A stretch of 64,000 nt of DNA. Origin: Flaviflexus ciconiae (GTDB taxonomy: Bacteria; Actinomycetota; Actinomycetes; Actinomycetales; Actinomycetaceae). A program made the position numbers and the translations under genes. Location of the stretch: assembly GCF_003971195.1 (NCBI RefSeq), contig NZ_CP034593.1:496001-560000 (forward strand), given 5' to 3'. Shown piece after piece: positions 35,522 to 44,514 of this stretch (the first letter of the stretch is position 1; each line of letters starts with the position of its first letter). Below the pieces are notes generated by a model. That model saw only the letters and a program-made list of their open reading frames with translations. It made no database searches and was not told the origin of the DNA.

Positions 35522-37615
35522 GTGCCTGAATATACCGCCCGACACCTGTCCGTCCTCGAAGGCCTCGAGGCGGTCCGTAAACGACCCGGCATGTACATTG
35601 GATCCACGGATTCCCGTGGTCTTATGCACTGCCTGTGGGAAATCATTGACAATGCCGTAGACGAATCGCTGGAAGGCCACGCTGACCGCATCGGCGTCAC
35701 TCTGTTGCCCGACGGTTCTGTCGTCGTGGAAGATAATGGCCGAGGAATTCCCGTCGACGAGGTCCCCGGCGTGGGACTCTCCGGCGTCGAGGTCGTGTAC
35801 ACGAAGCTGCACGCGGGCGGTAAGTTCGGTGGCGGCTCCTACGCGGCCTCCGGCGGCCTGCACGGCGTCGGTGCGTCCGTCGTTAACGCACTGTCCCACC
35901 GGCTCGACGTTGAGGTCGATCGCGATGGAAAAACCCACCGGATGACATTCCGCCGGGGCGAGCCCGGCCAGTACAAGGATGGGCGCAAGCCCACCCCGGA
36001 GAACCCGTTCACACCGTTCACGAAGGACTCGGCTCTCGAAATCAAGGGCAAGGTGGCGAAGAAGAAAACCGGCACCCGGGTGCGCTTCTGGCCCGATCCG
36101 CAGATCTTCCCCGAGGGCACGAAGATGGACCTCGATCAGATCCTCGGCAGGGCCAAGCAGACCGCGTTCCTCGTTCCCGGTCTCACACTCGTGATTCGCG
36201 ATGAACGGGGTGAGGAAGCCGTTGAAGAGAACTACCGTTACGACGGTGGTGTCGTTGACTTCGTCGATGACATTGCGCCCGATGCGGCGATTACCCATAC
36301 GCTCCACATCGAGGGCAGCGGGACGTTCACGGAGACCGTGCAGACCCTCGACAAGAAGTCCGGTCACCTCGTTCCGAAGGAAATGGAGAGGACCTGTCGC
36401 GTCGACGTGGCTCTCGCGTGGGGGCAGGGCTACGAGACGACGATGAAGTCGTTCGTCAACATCATCGCTACCCCGGTGGGTGGCACTCACGTCCAGGGTT
36501 TCGAAGCGGGCGTCACGCGCGCTCTTCGTAAGCTCATCGACAACAACACGCGCAGGCTCAAGATCACGGCCAAGGATCCCAAGATCGAGAAGGAAGACAT
36601 CATGGCGGGCCTGACCGCCGTCGTTACCGTCTCGCTACCGGAGCCGCAGTTCGAAGGACAGACGAAGGAAATCCTCGGAACGGGCCCCGTCCGTTCCATC
36701 GTTAACCGCGTAATCGGCGACGGCCTCATGGAGATCCTCGGGTCCTCCAAGCGCTCGCAGCGCGATGAGACAAATCGCCTGCTTGAGAAGATCGTGGCGG
36801 AGATGCGAGCGAGGGTTGCGGCGCGTCTTCACAAGGAGATCTCGCGCCGCAAGAACGCGCTCGAAACGTCAACGATGCCGGCAAAGCTGTCCGACTGCCG
36901 GTCCGAAGCAGTCGAGAACACCGAACTGTTTATCGTGGAGGGAGACTCGGCTCTTGGCACGGCAAAGCTGGCTCGCAACTCCGAGTTCCAGGCGCTCCTG
37001 CCGATCCGAGGAAAGATCCTCAACGTTCAAAAAGCATCTCCGGCCGATATCCTCAAGAACGTAGAAGTCTCTTCGATTATCCAGGTGATTGGCGCAGGAT
37101 CGGGACGCACCTTCGACCTGGACGTGGCGCGCTACGGGAAGGTCATTCTCATGACCGACGCCGACGTTGACGGTGCCCATATCCGCACCCTGCTGTTGAC
37201 CCTGTTCTTCCGGTACATGAGGCCACTGGTGGAAGCTGGCCGTGTCTACGCTGCGGTTCCGCCCCTTCACCGCGTCGATGTGATCGGCAGAGGGAAGGCA
37301 AAGAACGAGGTCATCTACACGTACTCGGAAGCCGAGCTCAATGCGCTTCTCAGAAAGCTGGAGAAGCAGGGTCGTTCCTACAAGGAACCCATTCAGCGCT
37401 ACAAGGGTCTTGGCGAGATGGACGCGGACCAGCTGGCAGAGACAACGATGGATCCCACGCACCGAACTCTCCGTCGCGTGTCCATGGCCGACGAAGAATC
37501 GGTGAAGGCGGCCGAAGAAGTCTTCGAGCTCCTCATGGGCAACGAGGTAGCCCCGCGCAAGGAATTCATTGTTGAAGGCTCGGACGATGTTGACCGGGCA
37601 AGGATTGATATTTAG
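35522..37615 (+). CDS. parE: Type IIA DNA topoisomerase subunit B (topoisomerase IV ParE-like)
   Basis: The ATPase/TOPRIM subunit, 697 residues; with the ParC-like subunit 4.4 kb downstream it should form topoisomerase IV for decatenation. GHKL ATPase: EIIDNAVDESLEGH, VEDNGRGIPV, KLHAGGKFGGGSYAASGGLHGVG. TOPRIM: EGDSALGTAK (E473) and MTDADVDGAHIRTLLL. C-terminal RYKGLGEMDADQLAETTMDP. A true gyrB would normally sit near dnaN/recF; the position by sigA is that of the second, topo IV-like pair (gyrB2/parE) in Actinobacteria. Leaderless GTG start. Confidence 0.93.
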   Translation: MPEYTARHLSVLEGLEAVRKRPGMYIGSTDSRGLMHCLWEIIDNAVDESLEGHADRIGVTLLPDGSVVVEDNGRGIPVDEVPGVGLSGVEVVYTKLHAGGKFGGGSYAASGGLHGVGASVVNALSHRLDVEVDRDGKTHRMTFRRGEPGQYKDGRKPTPENPFTPFTKDSALEIKGKVAKKKTGTRVRFWPDPQIFPEGTKMDLDQILGRAKQTAFLVPGLTLVIRDERGEEAVEENYRYDGGVVDFVDDIAPDAAITHTLHIEGSGTFTETVQTLDKKSGHLVPKEMERTCRVDVALAWGQGYETTMKSFVNIIATPVGGTHVQGFEAGVTRALRKLIDNNTRRLKITAKDPKIEKEDIMAGLTAVVTVSLPEPQFEGQTKEILGTGPVRSIVNRVIGDGLMEILGSSKRSQRDETNRLLEKIVAEMRARVAARLHKEISRRKNALETSTMPAKLSDCRSEAVENTELFIVEGDSALGTAKLARNSEFQALLPIRGKILNVQKASPADILKNVEVSSIIQVIGAGSGRTFDLDVARYGKVILMTDADVDGAHIRTLLLTLFFRYMRPLVEAGRVYAAVPPLHRVDVIGRGKAKNEVIYTYSEAELNALLRKLEKQGRSYKEPIQRYKGLGEMDADQLAETTMDPTHRTLRRVSMADEESVKAAEEVFELLMGNEVAPRKEFIVEGSDDVDRARIDI

Positions 37616-37629
37616 GGAGCACTGGTAAG

Positions 37630-38688
37630 GTGGCGAACATGGAATCGAACCGCGTGACTGCGCGTGCTGGCTCTCTCGATCAGAGGCTTCGCGTACCCGA
37701 CGTCATGAATTTCCCGGGCGCCCACCTGGGCCTGTCATGGGGGATGCTCGGAGCAGAAGACGTCGGCGATGTCACCGCTCTTGACGAGCGATGCAGGCCC
37801 GTGGACCGGCCCTCGACACTCCGCCGGCTCGAGGTGATAGCCCCGATCCTTGGGCTCGCCCCTACCGCCCACCGGTACGAGGTTCTGGGTGGTCGTGACT
37901 CTCAGGGCGAGCTCCGGGCAGTTGGCGTTGTGGGACTGATGGCCGGAGCCGATTCCGAGCATGTTTGCACCATTGAAGCGTTCGTTGACCCCACCTGGCG
38001 GGGCCGGGGAATCGGCCGCGCACTCATTGACTGGCAGGACGGACGCGCCCGCCAGCTCATCTCTGAGGACGGGCGGGACCTGCCCGTGTCCATCGAATCC
38101 CGCGTTGTTTCGCACCTGACAGAGCGCCGCCGCCTCCTTGCGGCAGCCGGCTTCAGCCCGCACCGCACCATCGAATACCTGGTGCGAACCGTGGATGGCT
38201 CTGAGGGACCAAGTCCGATCGTTGCGGCGAAGCTGGAAGCCGCGGGTGTTTCTCTCATCCCGTTCGATCCGTCGCTCAACGAGGAAGTTCGAACAGTGTT
38301 CAACCGTTCGCAGTCGCTGAGCCTGGGCGGGCGGCTGATGCCGGCGGAGGACTTCGCTCGCCGCGCCGATGAGATCGATCCTGCACTGTCGTACGTCGCT
38401 GTCACCGACAGTGATCGGATCGTTGTTGGCTTCCTGCTGGCACGCGTGGAGAACGGCGACTACGGCCACGAGTCATGGATCGAGTACCTTGCGATTGAAC
38501 GGGGGTGGCGTAACCGCGGAATAGCGGATGCTCTCATGTCGGAGCATCTGCGCCGATGCAATGAGCAGTCGATACCACAAACTGGGATTTCGATTGACAC
38601 GAATCTTAACGAGACTTCGAAGAGCTGGGTGACCCGCTGGGACTTTTTCCCCCGCTCGACCGATATTGTCTACGCGATCGAAATGTGA
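37630..38688 (+). CDS. Tandem-GNAT acetyltransferase 1
   Basis: 352 residues with two GNAT halves, an arrangement seen in MshD-like enzymes. The N-half motif A is VDPTWRGRGIGRALIDW; the C-half is IERGWRNRGIADALMSEHL with TNLNETSKSWVTRWDF. Substrate unknown; mycothiol synthase cannot be claimed from these motifs alone. GTG start 14 bp after parE, preceded by AGGGAG, so it is likely co-transcribed with parE. It overlaps the next GNAT gene by 4 nt. Confidence 0.85.
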   Translation: MANMESNRVTARAGSLDQRLRVPDVMNFPGAHLGLSWGMLGAEDVGDVTALDERCRPVDRPSTLRRLEVIAPILGLAPTAHRYEVLGGRDSQGELRAVGVVGLMAGADSEHVCTIEAFVDPTWRGRGIGRALIDWQDGRARQLISEDGRDLPVSIESRVVSHLTERRRLLAAAGFSPHRTIEYLVRTVDGSEGPSPIVAAKLEAAGVSLIPFDPSLNEEVRTVFNRSQSLSLGGRLMPAEDFARRADEIDPALSYVAVTDSDRIVVGFLLARVENGDYGHESWIEYLAIERGWRNRGIADALMSEHLRRCNEQSIPQTGISIDTNLNETSKSWVTRWDFFPRSTDIVYAIEM

Positions 38689-39611
38689 TGCGGATTGAGT
38701 TAACGCGGGAGCGTCTGCCCGAGCTCATCAGCATGGTTGCCGCCATTGAGCAGCATGACCGTGCTCCGTTTCGTACGCTCCCCTCCGAGCTGGAAGACTA
38801 CTTTGACTCCTCAATGGAGATGGAGTCGCTCGGTCTTGTCGTGGACGGCGTGCTAGCCGGTTACGGGGTCGTTCGGGTCCCGCGTGACGGTGGGCCGCTT
38901 CGGTGCTCCGGCGGAACGCATCCAGACTTCCGCGGGTATGGTCTCGGACGTCAAGTCATCCAGTTCTTTGATACGTCCGCGAAGAAGCTTGCACGCGGTA
39001 ACCCGAACGCGATCATGGAAATCCATGTCGACGAGGGCCGAGACAGCCTCATTGATCTGCTTCAGCGTGCCGAGTTTGAGCCAAGCGGCGGCTACGTTCA
39101 GCTCCGCAGGGACCTGGCCGAGCCTCGCTCCGAGGTTGAGCTACCCGGCTTCTACCAGTTGCACACCTGGGCGGATGTCATGGACACGGAGATTGGCAGG
39201 ACGTACCGTGAGCAACTTGTCGAGCTCAGCGACGCACTGGAGTCCCAGTTCTTTGTGCCCGAATGGTCGTTCATTGTTGTCGACGCCAAGTCCGATCGCG
39301 CGAAGCTCGCGGCCTACATCCTGTCGCACAAGTACCAGCAGGACTGGTCCGCCTTTGGATGGTCGGAGGGCTACACGGAAGAACTCGTCGTGCTTCCCGA
39401 CTATCGAGGCCTGCATCTTGCCACCGTTCTTCTTAATGCGGCGGCAGATATCTACCAGGAATCGGGTATGGAATACGCGGGGCTCGACATCAGCGTGGAT
39501 ATGGAGGGGGAGTCTCCGATGCTCGACCTCTTTACCCACTTTGGCTACGAGCCGGTGCGGAATACGACCCTGTACACGAAGCCCGTTTACCCGGGCGGGG
39601 AAGTTAGCTGA
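38685..39611 (+). CDS. Tandem-GNAT acetyltransferase 2
   Basis: 308 residues with two GNAT halves: GGTHPDFRGYGLGRQVIQF in the first and VLPDYRGLHLATVLLNAA in the second, whose glycine motif is weaker. It begins at GTG 38685 or ATG 38688 inside the end of GNAT 1. The two proteins share architecture but little sequence, so an old duplication or parallel recruitment is possible. Substrate unknown. Convergent with the HAD gene, 18 bp away, and no terminator is visible between them. Confidence 0.83.
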   Translation: MMRIELTRERLPELISMVAAIEQHDRAPFRTLPSELEDYFDSSMEMESLGLVVDGVLAGYGVVRVPRDGGPLRCSGGTHPDFRGYGLGRQVIQFFDTSAKKLARGNPNAIMEIHVDEGRDSLIDLLQRAEFEPSGGYVQLRRDLAEPRSEVELPGFYQLHTWADVMDTEIGRTYREQLVELSDALESQFFVPEWSFIVVDAKSDRAKLAAYILSHKYQQDWSAFGWSEGYTEELVVLPDYRGLHLATVLLNAAADIYQESGMEYAGLDISVDMEGESPMLDLFTHFGYEPVRNTTLYTKPVYPGGEVS

Positions 39612-39629
39612 CCGCTCCGCCGACGATGA

Positions 39630-40247
39630 CTATCCCAGGTACGGGATCAGGTCAGTCAGATAGGTGACGGTGACAACGCCATCGCGCTTTGAGTCCACGG
39701 GGTCGCTCACGAGCAGAAAGCCCGTGGTGCCCGCTGCCTGAGCCGCTTCCACGTCGATGGGACGGTCTCCTACGGCAATGCAGGATGCCGCTTCCACTCC
39801 GTTCCTGTTCATGATTTCAAGCATCATTGTGGGATCGGGCTTGCGGGGAAAACCGTCGCCGGGGCAGATGAGGTCATCGAACCGTAGCCCCGTCGATGAC
39901 AGGAGCTGCTGGGCCGATTCACGGTCGCGGTGCGTGGCTATGAGATTGCGGCCGCCTGAGTCCTGACAAATCTTGAACAGCTCCCGAGCGCCATCCATGA
40001 GCGGTGCAGGAGACACCTCCCAGCTGGCCTTCACGTCCTCGTACACTGACTCGAATTCTTCCTTGGGGATACTGAACTTTTCTGACAGGACGTTGATGGC
40101 GTGGCCGCGTGTGACACGCGTCAGAGCCGCGGTTTCGCTTAGCGCGATGTTTTTGCCTTTGCTCTTGACAAGGTTGGTGAACGCCGCGTCTATCTGCGGG
40201 TATGTGTCGAAGAGTGTGCCGCCCATGTCCCAGATAATCGAAGTCAT
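39630..40247 (-). CDS. HAD-family phosphatase
   Basis: 205 residues, cytoplasmic. HAD motif I is IIWDMGGTLFDTYP, where the second Asp of the usual DxD is replaced by Gly; motif II is NLIATHRDRESA, motif III is in FPRKPDPTM and motif IV CIAVGDRPIDVEAA. The first Asp, the nucleophile, is present. The missing general-acid Asp makes phosphatase activity uncertain; in phosphonatase-like members the residue also differs. The start at 40247 removes an unlikely basic extension. Divergent from the GNAT-racemase pair, whose promoter it shares. Confidence 0.85.
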   Translation of the reverse strand: MTSIIWDMGGTLFDTYPQIDAAFTNLVKSKGKNIALSETAALTRVTRGHAINVLSEKFSIPKEEFESVYEDVKASWEVSPAPLMDGARELFKICQDSGGRNLIATHRDRESAQQLLSSTGLRFDDLICPGDGFPRKPDPTMMLEIMNRNGVEAASCIAVGDRPIDVEAAQAAGTTGFLLVSDPVDSKRDGVVTVTYLTDLIPYLG

Positions 40248-40317
40248 TCTTACACTATTCCAGAATGTCGTGGTTTCTCGCTCGGTTCTCGGTAAGCTTC
40301 TGCGCTGGAGGTTATAA

Positions 40318-40743
40318 ATGGACATACAGTCCCAAAACTTGTCCACCCACCCATTAACGAAGGAAGAGACCGAGAGATACGCGCGCTTCCTCTACAATCA
40401 CCTCGAGGAGTACGGAGATCCCCTCGATGATGTCTTGGCTTGTTTCGATTACGCCGCTCACCGGGGCGGGCTATTAATTACCGCCGTGGACGATGACGAA
40501 CTGCTTGGCGTTGCCATGACGAATGAGACCGGGATGTCCGGCTACATTCCCGCCAATATTCTCGTCTACCTGGCTGTCTCACCGAATGCTCGCCGTAGGG
40601 GCGTTGGATCCGCCCTGATGAATGCCGTGAAGGCCGAGACGACAGGCGGGATCGCCCTGCATGTGGAAGAAAACAATCCTGCCAAATCGCTGTACGAGAG
40701 AAGCGGATTTGACGTGAAGTACCTTGAGATGAGGAGCGCCTGA
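40318..40743 (+). CDS. Single-domain GNAT acetyltransferase
   Basis: 141 residues with motif A LAVSPNARRRGVGSALMNAV, then HVEENNPAKSLYERSGF, close to the RimI/amino-acid acetyltransferase pattern. GGAGG stands eight nt before the ATG. The stop shares one base with the start of the racemase gene (TGATG), so both proteins are made together; a linked action on the same amino acid is a fair guess but not shown. Confidence 0.87.
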   Translation: MDIQSQNLSTHPLTKEETERYARFLYNHLEEYGDPLDDVLACFDYAAHRGGLLITAVDDDELLGVAMTNETGMSGYIPANILVYLAVSPNARRRGVGSALMNAVKAETTGGIALHVEENNPAKSLYERSGFDVKYLEMRSA

Positions 40744-41864
40744 TGGCACGCGTGACACTGTCGCGCTCAAAGCTCCGCACCAACTACAAAAACCTGGAAG
40801 ATCTGTTTGAGGGGGAGGACGTTTCCTGGGGAGCTGTCTCGAAGCTCTTCTGCGGTGACATGTCCTTTATCGGAGAAGTCCTGGACCTTGGAATCGCCGA
40901 GGTTCATGACTCGAGGATCGCCAATCTCCGGGCAATTAAGGAACAGCATCCCGAGGTTCGCACGGTCTACATCAAGCCCGCTGCTCACTCCGCGATTTCG
41001 GACGTTGTGGCCTGGGCCGATGTTTCCTTCCAATCCGAAATATCGACTCTGGAAGAACTCAATGGGGAGGCCCGCCGCCAAGGCGCCACTCACGAGGTCG
41101 TCATCATGGTTGAGATGGGGGATCTAAGGGAGGGAGTTCTCCCCGAAGACCTCCTTGGTTTCTATCGACAAGCCCTGCAATTCCAACACATTAGAGTTTC
41201 GGGGATCGGCACGAATCTGAACTGTCTGAGCGGCGTCCTGCCCAGCGAAGAGGCCCTTGATGAGCTGGTGACGCTCCGGGATCTCCTGGAGAAGGAAACC
41301 GGGGAAACACTCGACCTCATTAGCGCGGGAACAACCGTGACGCTTCCGCTTCTGGAGAGCGGCGACCTGCCCGACGGAATCAATCACTTCCGGATCGGTG
41401 AGGCCCTCTACTTTGGTCAGAATCTTGTTGAGGAGAAGACATTTGACGGCTGGCATGATGACGTCCTTGAGCTACACGCCGACGTTATCGAGCTCCGAGA
41501 AAAGTCCATGGCACCGTCCGGTCCGATGGGAACTAATCCGTTCGGTAACGTAGCCGAGGAAACCGACGATAGGATCGCGCACCGAGCGATCGTCGACATT
41601 GGCTACCTCGACGTCAACCCGGACTTCATTGTTCCCTCACTCCCGGGGATCAAGATCATCGATGCGGCATCGGACATGCTTGTCCTTGACTTGGGGGAGA
41701 ACCCGAGGGACATCGCGGTTGGTGACACCATCACGTTCCGACTGGAATACATGGGTGCCCTGCACGTGATGAGCTCCAACTATATCGGTAAGGAAGTTGT
41801 CGACACGGAAGCAACAGGTGCCGGCATTGCTGCATGCGACATGGAGATAGCTGTCGCCAGTTAG
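40743..41864 (+). CDS. PLP-dependent alanine/ornithine racemase-family protein
   Basis: 373 residues, alanine-racemase N-domain fold (type III PLP). The best family match by motif is the ornithine-racemase (Orr/YhfX) branch: VHDSRIANLRAI, VVIMVEMGDLREGVLPEDL, VSGIGTNLNCLSGVLPSEEAL, LISAGTTVTLPLL, NHFRIGEALYFGQ, then AIVDIGYLDVNPDFIVPSLPGI. The likely PLP lysine is in SWGAVSKLFCGD (about residue 34), in the place of the VVKS motif of Orr. Probably converts an L-amino acid to the D-form or the reverse. A perfect 18-bp hairpin terminates the unit. Confidence 0.85.
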   Translation: MARVTLSRSKLRTNYKNLEDLFEGEDVSWGAVSKLFCGDMSFIGEVLDLGIAEVHDSRIANLRAIKEQHPEVRTVYIKPAAHSAISDVVAWADVSFQSEISTLEELNGEARRQGATHEVVIMVEMGDLREGVLPEDLLGFYRQALQFQHIRVSGIGTNLNCLSGVLPSEEALDELVTLRDLLEKETGETLDLISAGTTVTLPLLESGDLPDGINHFRIGEALYFGQNLVEEKTFDGWHDDVLELHADVIELREKSMAPSGPMGTNPFGNVAEETDDRIAHRAIVDIGYLDVNPDFIVPSLPGIKIIDAASDMLVLDLGENPRDIAVGDTITFRLEYMGALHVMSSNYIGKEVVDTEATGAGIAACDMEIAVAS

Positions 41865-41916
41865 TTCGCTATTGCCAGCGAAGAATCGCCACGAGACAAT
41901 TTCACCGCAGTAACAA

Positions 41917-41957
41917 TGAGGGGGCGTGCCCAGGGAAATCCTGGGCACGCCCCCTCA
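41917..41957. terminator. Strong bidirectional terminator between the racemase and parC
   Basis: Perfect 18-bp stem TGAGGGGGCGTGCCCAGG / CCTGGGCACGCCCCCTCA with a GAAAT loop; TTAGCT follows on plus and TTGTTAC on minus. Confidence 0.95.
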
Positions 41958-42021
41958 TTAGCTACTCGGAACAGTTATTGCCAAGCAGCAACACTGCAAG
42001 GTGCTGTGACGGATCGCAGGC

Positions 42022-44430
42022 TTAGCCGATTCCGCCGATGATGGTCGTCAGCGGGGTTCCGGAGGCGTCGCGCTTCTCGTTGACCTCGGGAAGCTCAATG
42101 GGCTGTCCGCCGGTGCCGACGGCACGCGGGTCGAGTCCGACCCAGGCGAGTGACAGCATGTCTTCGCCACGCAGGAACCGGTGGGTACGGACACCGAGCG
42201 TGCCGCGTCCCTTGGCCGGGTAGCGGTCGAGCGGTGAGACCTTGATCGAACCCGTCTCTGTTCCCGGAATGGCGTCGAAGGAGCCCGTTACCGTGACGAC
42301 ACGTGCCTCGGCTAGGAGATCTCCCGGGACGACACCGAGGGCGCGTACAACGGCATCCTGGGCAAGCTTGATGCCGGCAACACCCTGTCCGGTCCTGCCC
42401 TGCGGGCGGACAGCGGAAGAATCGAAGCGCAACAGGTACGCATCCGAAGTGACGAGGACAAGCTGGGCGCTATCTGCGGCATGGGAGACACCAATCACGG
42501 AGTCGCCCTCGGACAGCGTGATGATCGACCAGGTGTCCGACTTCGGATGCGTGGGGGTTACCCTCTTGATCTTGCCAAGAGACGTAGCGAGAGCGATCGG
42601 CTCCGCATCTTCCGCGAGCGAGATAAGCCCAACGGGCTCGGTGCCGGGTGGCATGAGTTCACGTATGGGAACGCCTCCCGCAAGAGAGCGGCTACCGAGC
42701 GGCAAAGCGGGCGTGTCCACCACGTCGAGGCGGTGGACTTCGCCCGTGGTGTCGACAATGCCGATTTGGCCGCGGGTGGTCGCCGCTACGGAGGACACGA
42801 TTGCGTCGTGCGACTGCCTGTCGGGGGAGTCGGGGATTTCTGCCGCGCGTGCAATAAGGCCGGTGACCGACAGGGCAACGTGGCAGGGTTCGTCGCTCAC
42901 CTCGACGTCCTGAATAGCGACCTGTTCGCTTCCGTCGGACTCGAGCAGAATCGTGCGGCGCGGGGTGGCAAACTTGCGGGAAACTTCGGTTAGCTCATCC
43001 GAAATGAGCTCATAAAGACGAGCCTCGGACGCCAGGATCTCCTCGAGATCCGCAATGGACTTCTGAAGTTCGTCACGCTCTGTTTCCAGCTCGATGCGAG
43101 AGAACTTCGTGAGCCTGCGGAGCCTGAGTTCAAGAATGTAGTCGGCCTGGAGTTCGGACAGGTCAAAGACAGCCATGAGCCGCTCACGGGCTGTCGCAGT
43201 GTCGTCCGACGACCGGATAACGGCAATGACTTCGTCGATGTCGAGGATCGCAATGAGGAGGCCCTCGACGAGGTGCAGGCGGTCCTTTGCCTTGCCAAGT
43301 CGGAAGCCGGTGCGGCGTTTTGTGACATCGATGCGGTGATTGACAAATACTCGCAGGAGCGGAAGGAGACCCAGTGTCTGAGGCGTTCCCTCTACCAGGG
43401 CAACGTTGTTGATTCCGAACGAGTCCTCCATTGGCGTCAGCTTGAACAGCTTCGCGAGGATCGCGTCGGGATTAACCGTGTTCTTCAGCTCGATGACGAG
43501 CCTGAGGCCGTGATGACGGTCGGTGAGGTTTTGAACGGCGGTGATGCCTTCGATCTTTTTCGACTGGACGGCAGTCTTGATCCGCTCGATGACTTTCTCG
43601 GCACCAACCTGGTAGGGCAATTCGGTGACAACAATGCCCTTCTTGCGGGCGGTGACGTTCTCGATCCTTGTTGTTGCGCGTGTCTTGAAACTGCCGCGAC
43701 CGGTCTCGTAGGCGTCCCGAATTCCGGTGAGGCCAACGATCTTGCCGCCTTCCGGCAGGTCCGGCCCGGGAATGAACCGCATGATGTCGTCGAGTGTGGC
43801 GTCGGGATTCTTGAGAAGGTGCTTGGCACCCGAGATGACCTCACCGAGGTTGTGGGGAGGCATGTTTGTCGCCATGCCGACGGCAATGCCGGTGGCGCCG
43901 TTCACGAGCAGGTTCGGGATAGCTGCCGGTAGTACCTCCGGCTGCAGGTATGAGTTGTCGTAGTTGGGGACCATGTCGACGGTGTCTTCGTCGAGGTCTG
44001 CGGTCATGGCAAGAGCCGCTTCGGTGAGGCGCGCCTCCGTGTATCGGGAGGCTGCCGGGCCGTCATCGAGCGATCCGAAGTTGCCGTGGCCGTCGATGAG
44101 TGGCAGGCGCTGCGTGAACGGCTGCGCCATGCGGACCATCGTGTCGTAGATGGCGGCATCGCCGTGCGGGTGAAGCTTACCCATGACGTCGCCAACGACG
44201 CGGGATGACTTGACGTGGCCGCGGTCGGGTCGCAGCCCCATGCGGTCCATCTGGAAGAGGATGCGCCTCTGAACGGGCTTGAGACCGTCCCTTGCGTCGG
44301 GCAGGGCCCTGGAGTAGATCACCGAGTAGGCGTACTCCAGGAAGGAGCCTTTCATTTCTTCCGACACGTCGATATCGACGATGTTCTCGACAATATCGGT
44401 GGGTATTCCCGTGTTCTTGCTTCTTGCCAT
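42022..44430 (-). CDS. parC: Type IIA DNA topoisomerase subunit A (topoisomerase IV ParC-like)
   Basis: The DNA-cleaving subunit, 802 residues. Catalytic tyrosine Y130 in AASRYTEARL; quinolone-region sequence KSSRVVGDVMGKLHPHGDAAIYD (about 74-96). The C-terminal beta-propeller lacks the GyrA-box QRRGGRG; the region reads YPAKGRGTLGVRTHRF, which supports decatenating topo IV rather than gyrase. Partner of parE, but facing it with five genes in between. ATG start at 44430, no clear ribosome site. Confidence 0.93.
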   Translation of the reverse strand: MARSKNTGIPTDIVENIVDIDVSEEMKGSFLEYAYSVIYSRALPDARDGLKPVQRRILFQMDRMGLRPDRGHVKSSRVVGDVMGKLHPHGDAAIYDTMVRMAQPFTQRLPLIDGHGNFGSLDDGPAASRYTEARLTEAALAMTADLDEDTVDMVPNYDNSYLQPEVLPAAIPNLLVNGATGIAVGMATNMPPHNLGEVISGAKHLLKNPDATLDDIMRFIPGPDLPEGGKIVGLTGIRDAYETGRGSFKTRATTRIENVTARKKGIVVTELPYQVGAEKVIERIKTAVQSKKIEGITAVQNLTDRHHGLRLVIELKNTVNPDAILAKLFKLTPMEDSFGINNVALVEGTPQTLGLLPLLRVFVNHRIDVTKRRTGFRLGKAKDRLHLVEGLLIAILDIDEVIAVIRSSDDTATARERLMAVFDLSELQADYILELRLRRLTKFSRIELETERDELQKSIADLEEILASEARLYELISDELTEVSRKFATPRRTILLESDGSEQVAIQDVEVSDEPCHVALSVTGLIARAAEIPDSPDRQSHDAIVSSVAATTRGQIGIVDTTGEVHRLDVVDTPALPLGSRSLAGGVPIRELMPPGTEPVGLISLAEDAEPIALATSLGKIKRVTPTHPKSDTWSIITLSEGDSVIGVSHAADSAQLVLVTSDAYLLRFDSSAVRPQGRTGQGVAGIKLAQDAVVRALGVVPGDLLAEARVVTVTGSFDAIPGTETGSIKVSPLDRYPAKGRGTLGVRTHRFLRGEDMLSLAWVGLDPRAVGTGGQPIELPEVNEKRDASGTPLTTIIGGIG

Positions 44431-44501
44431 TCGACTATTGTTCCATGACGCGGGACCGCTTCCAGCGAGGCGACGCTCACTTCGTGGAGACTTTCACCCG
44501 C

Positions 44502-44507
44502 TAAGCT
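44502..44507 (+). promoter_or_regulatory. -10 element for a leaderless phosphodiesterase transcript
   Basis: TAAGCT, 7 nt before the ATG at 44515; no ribosome site. Confidence 0.5.
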
Positions 44508-44514
44508 TGCACTC

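Noticed and set aside
35522..37615. Calling this gene gyrB
   Set aside because: The position by sigA/DUF7455, the partner's lack of a GyrA box and the absence of dnaN/recF neighbours all favour topoisomerase IV.
37630..39611. Calling either tandem GNAT gene mshD (mycothiol synthase)
   Set aside because: The two-GNAT layout fits, but no other mycothiol gene is near and the motifs are not decisive.
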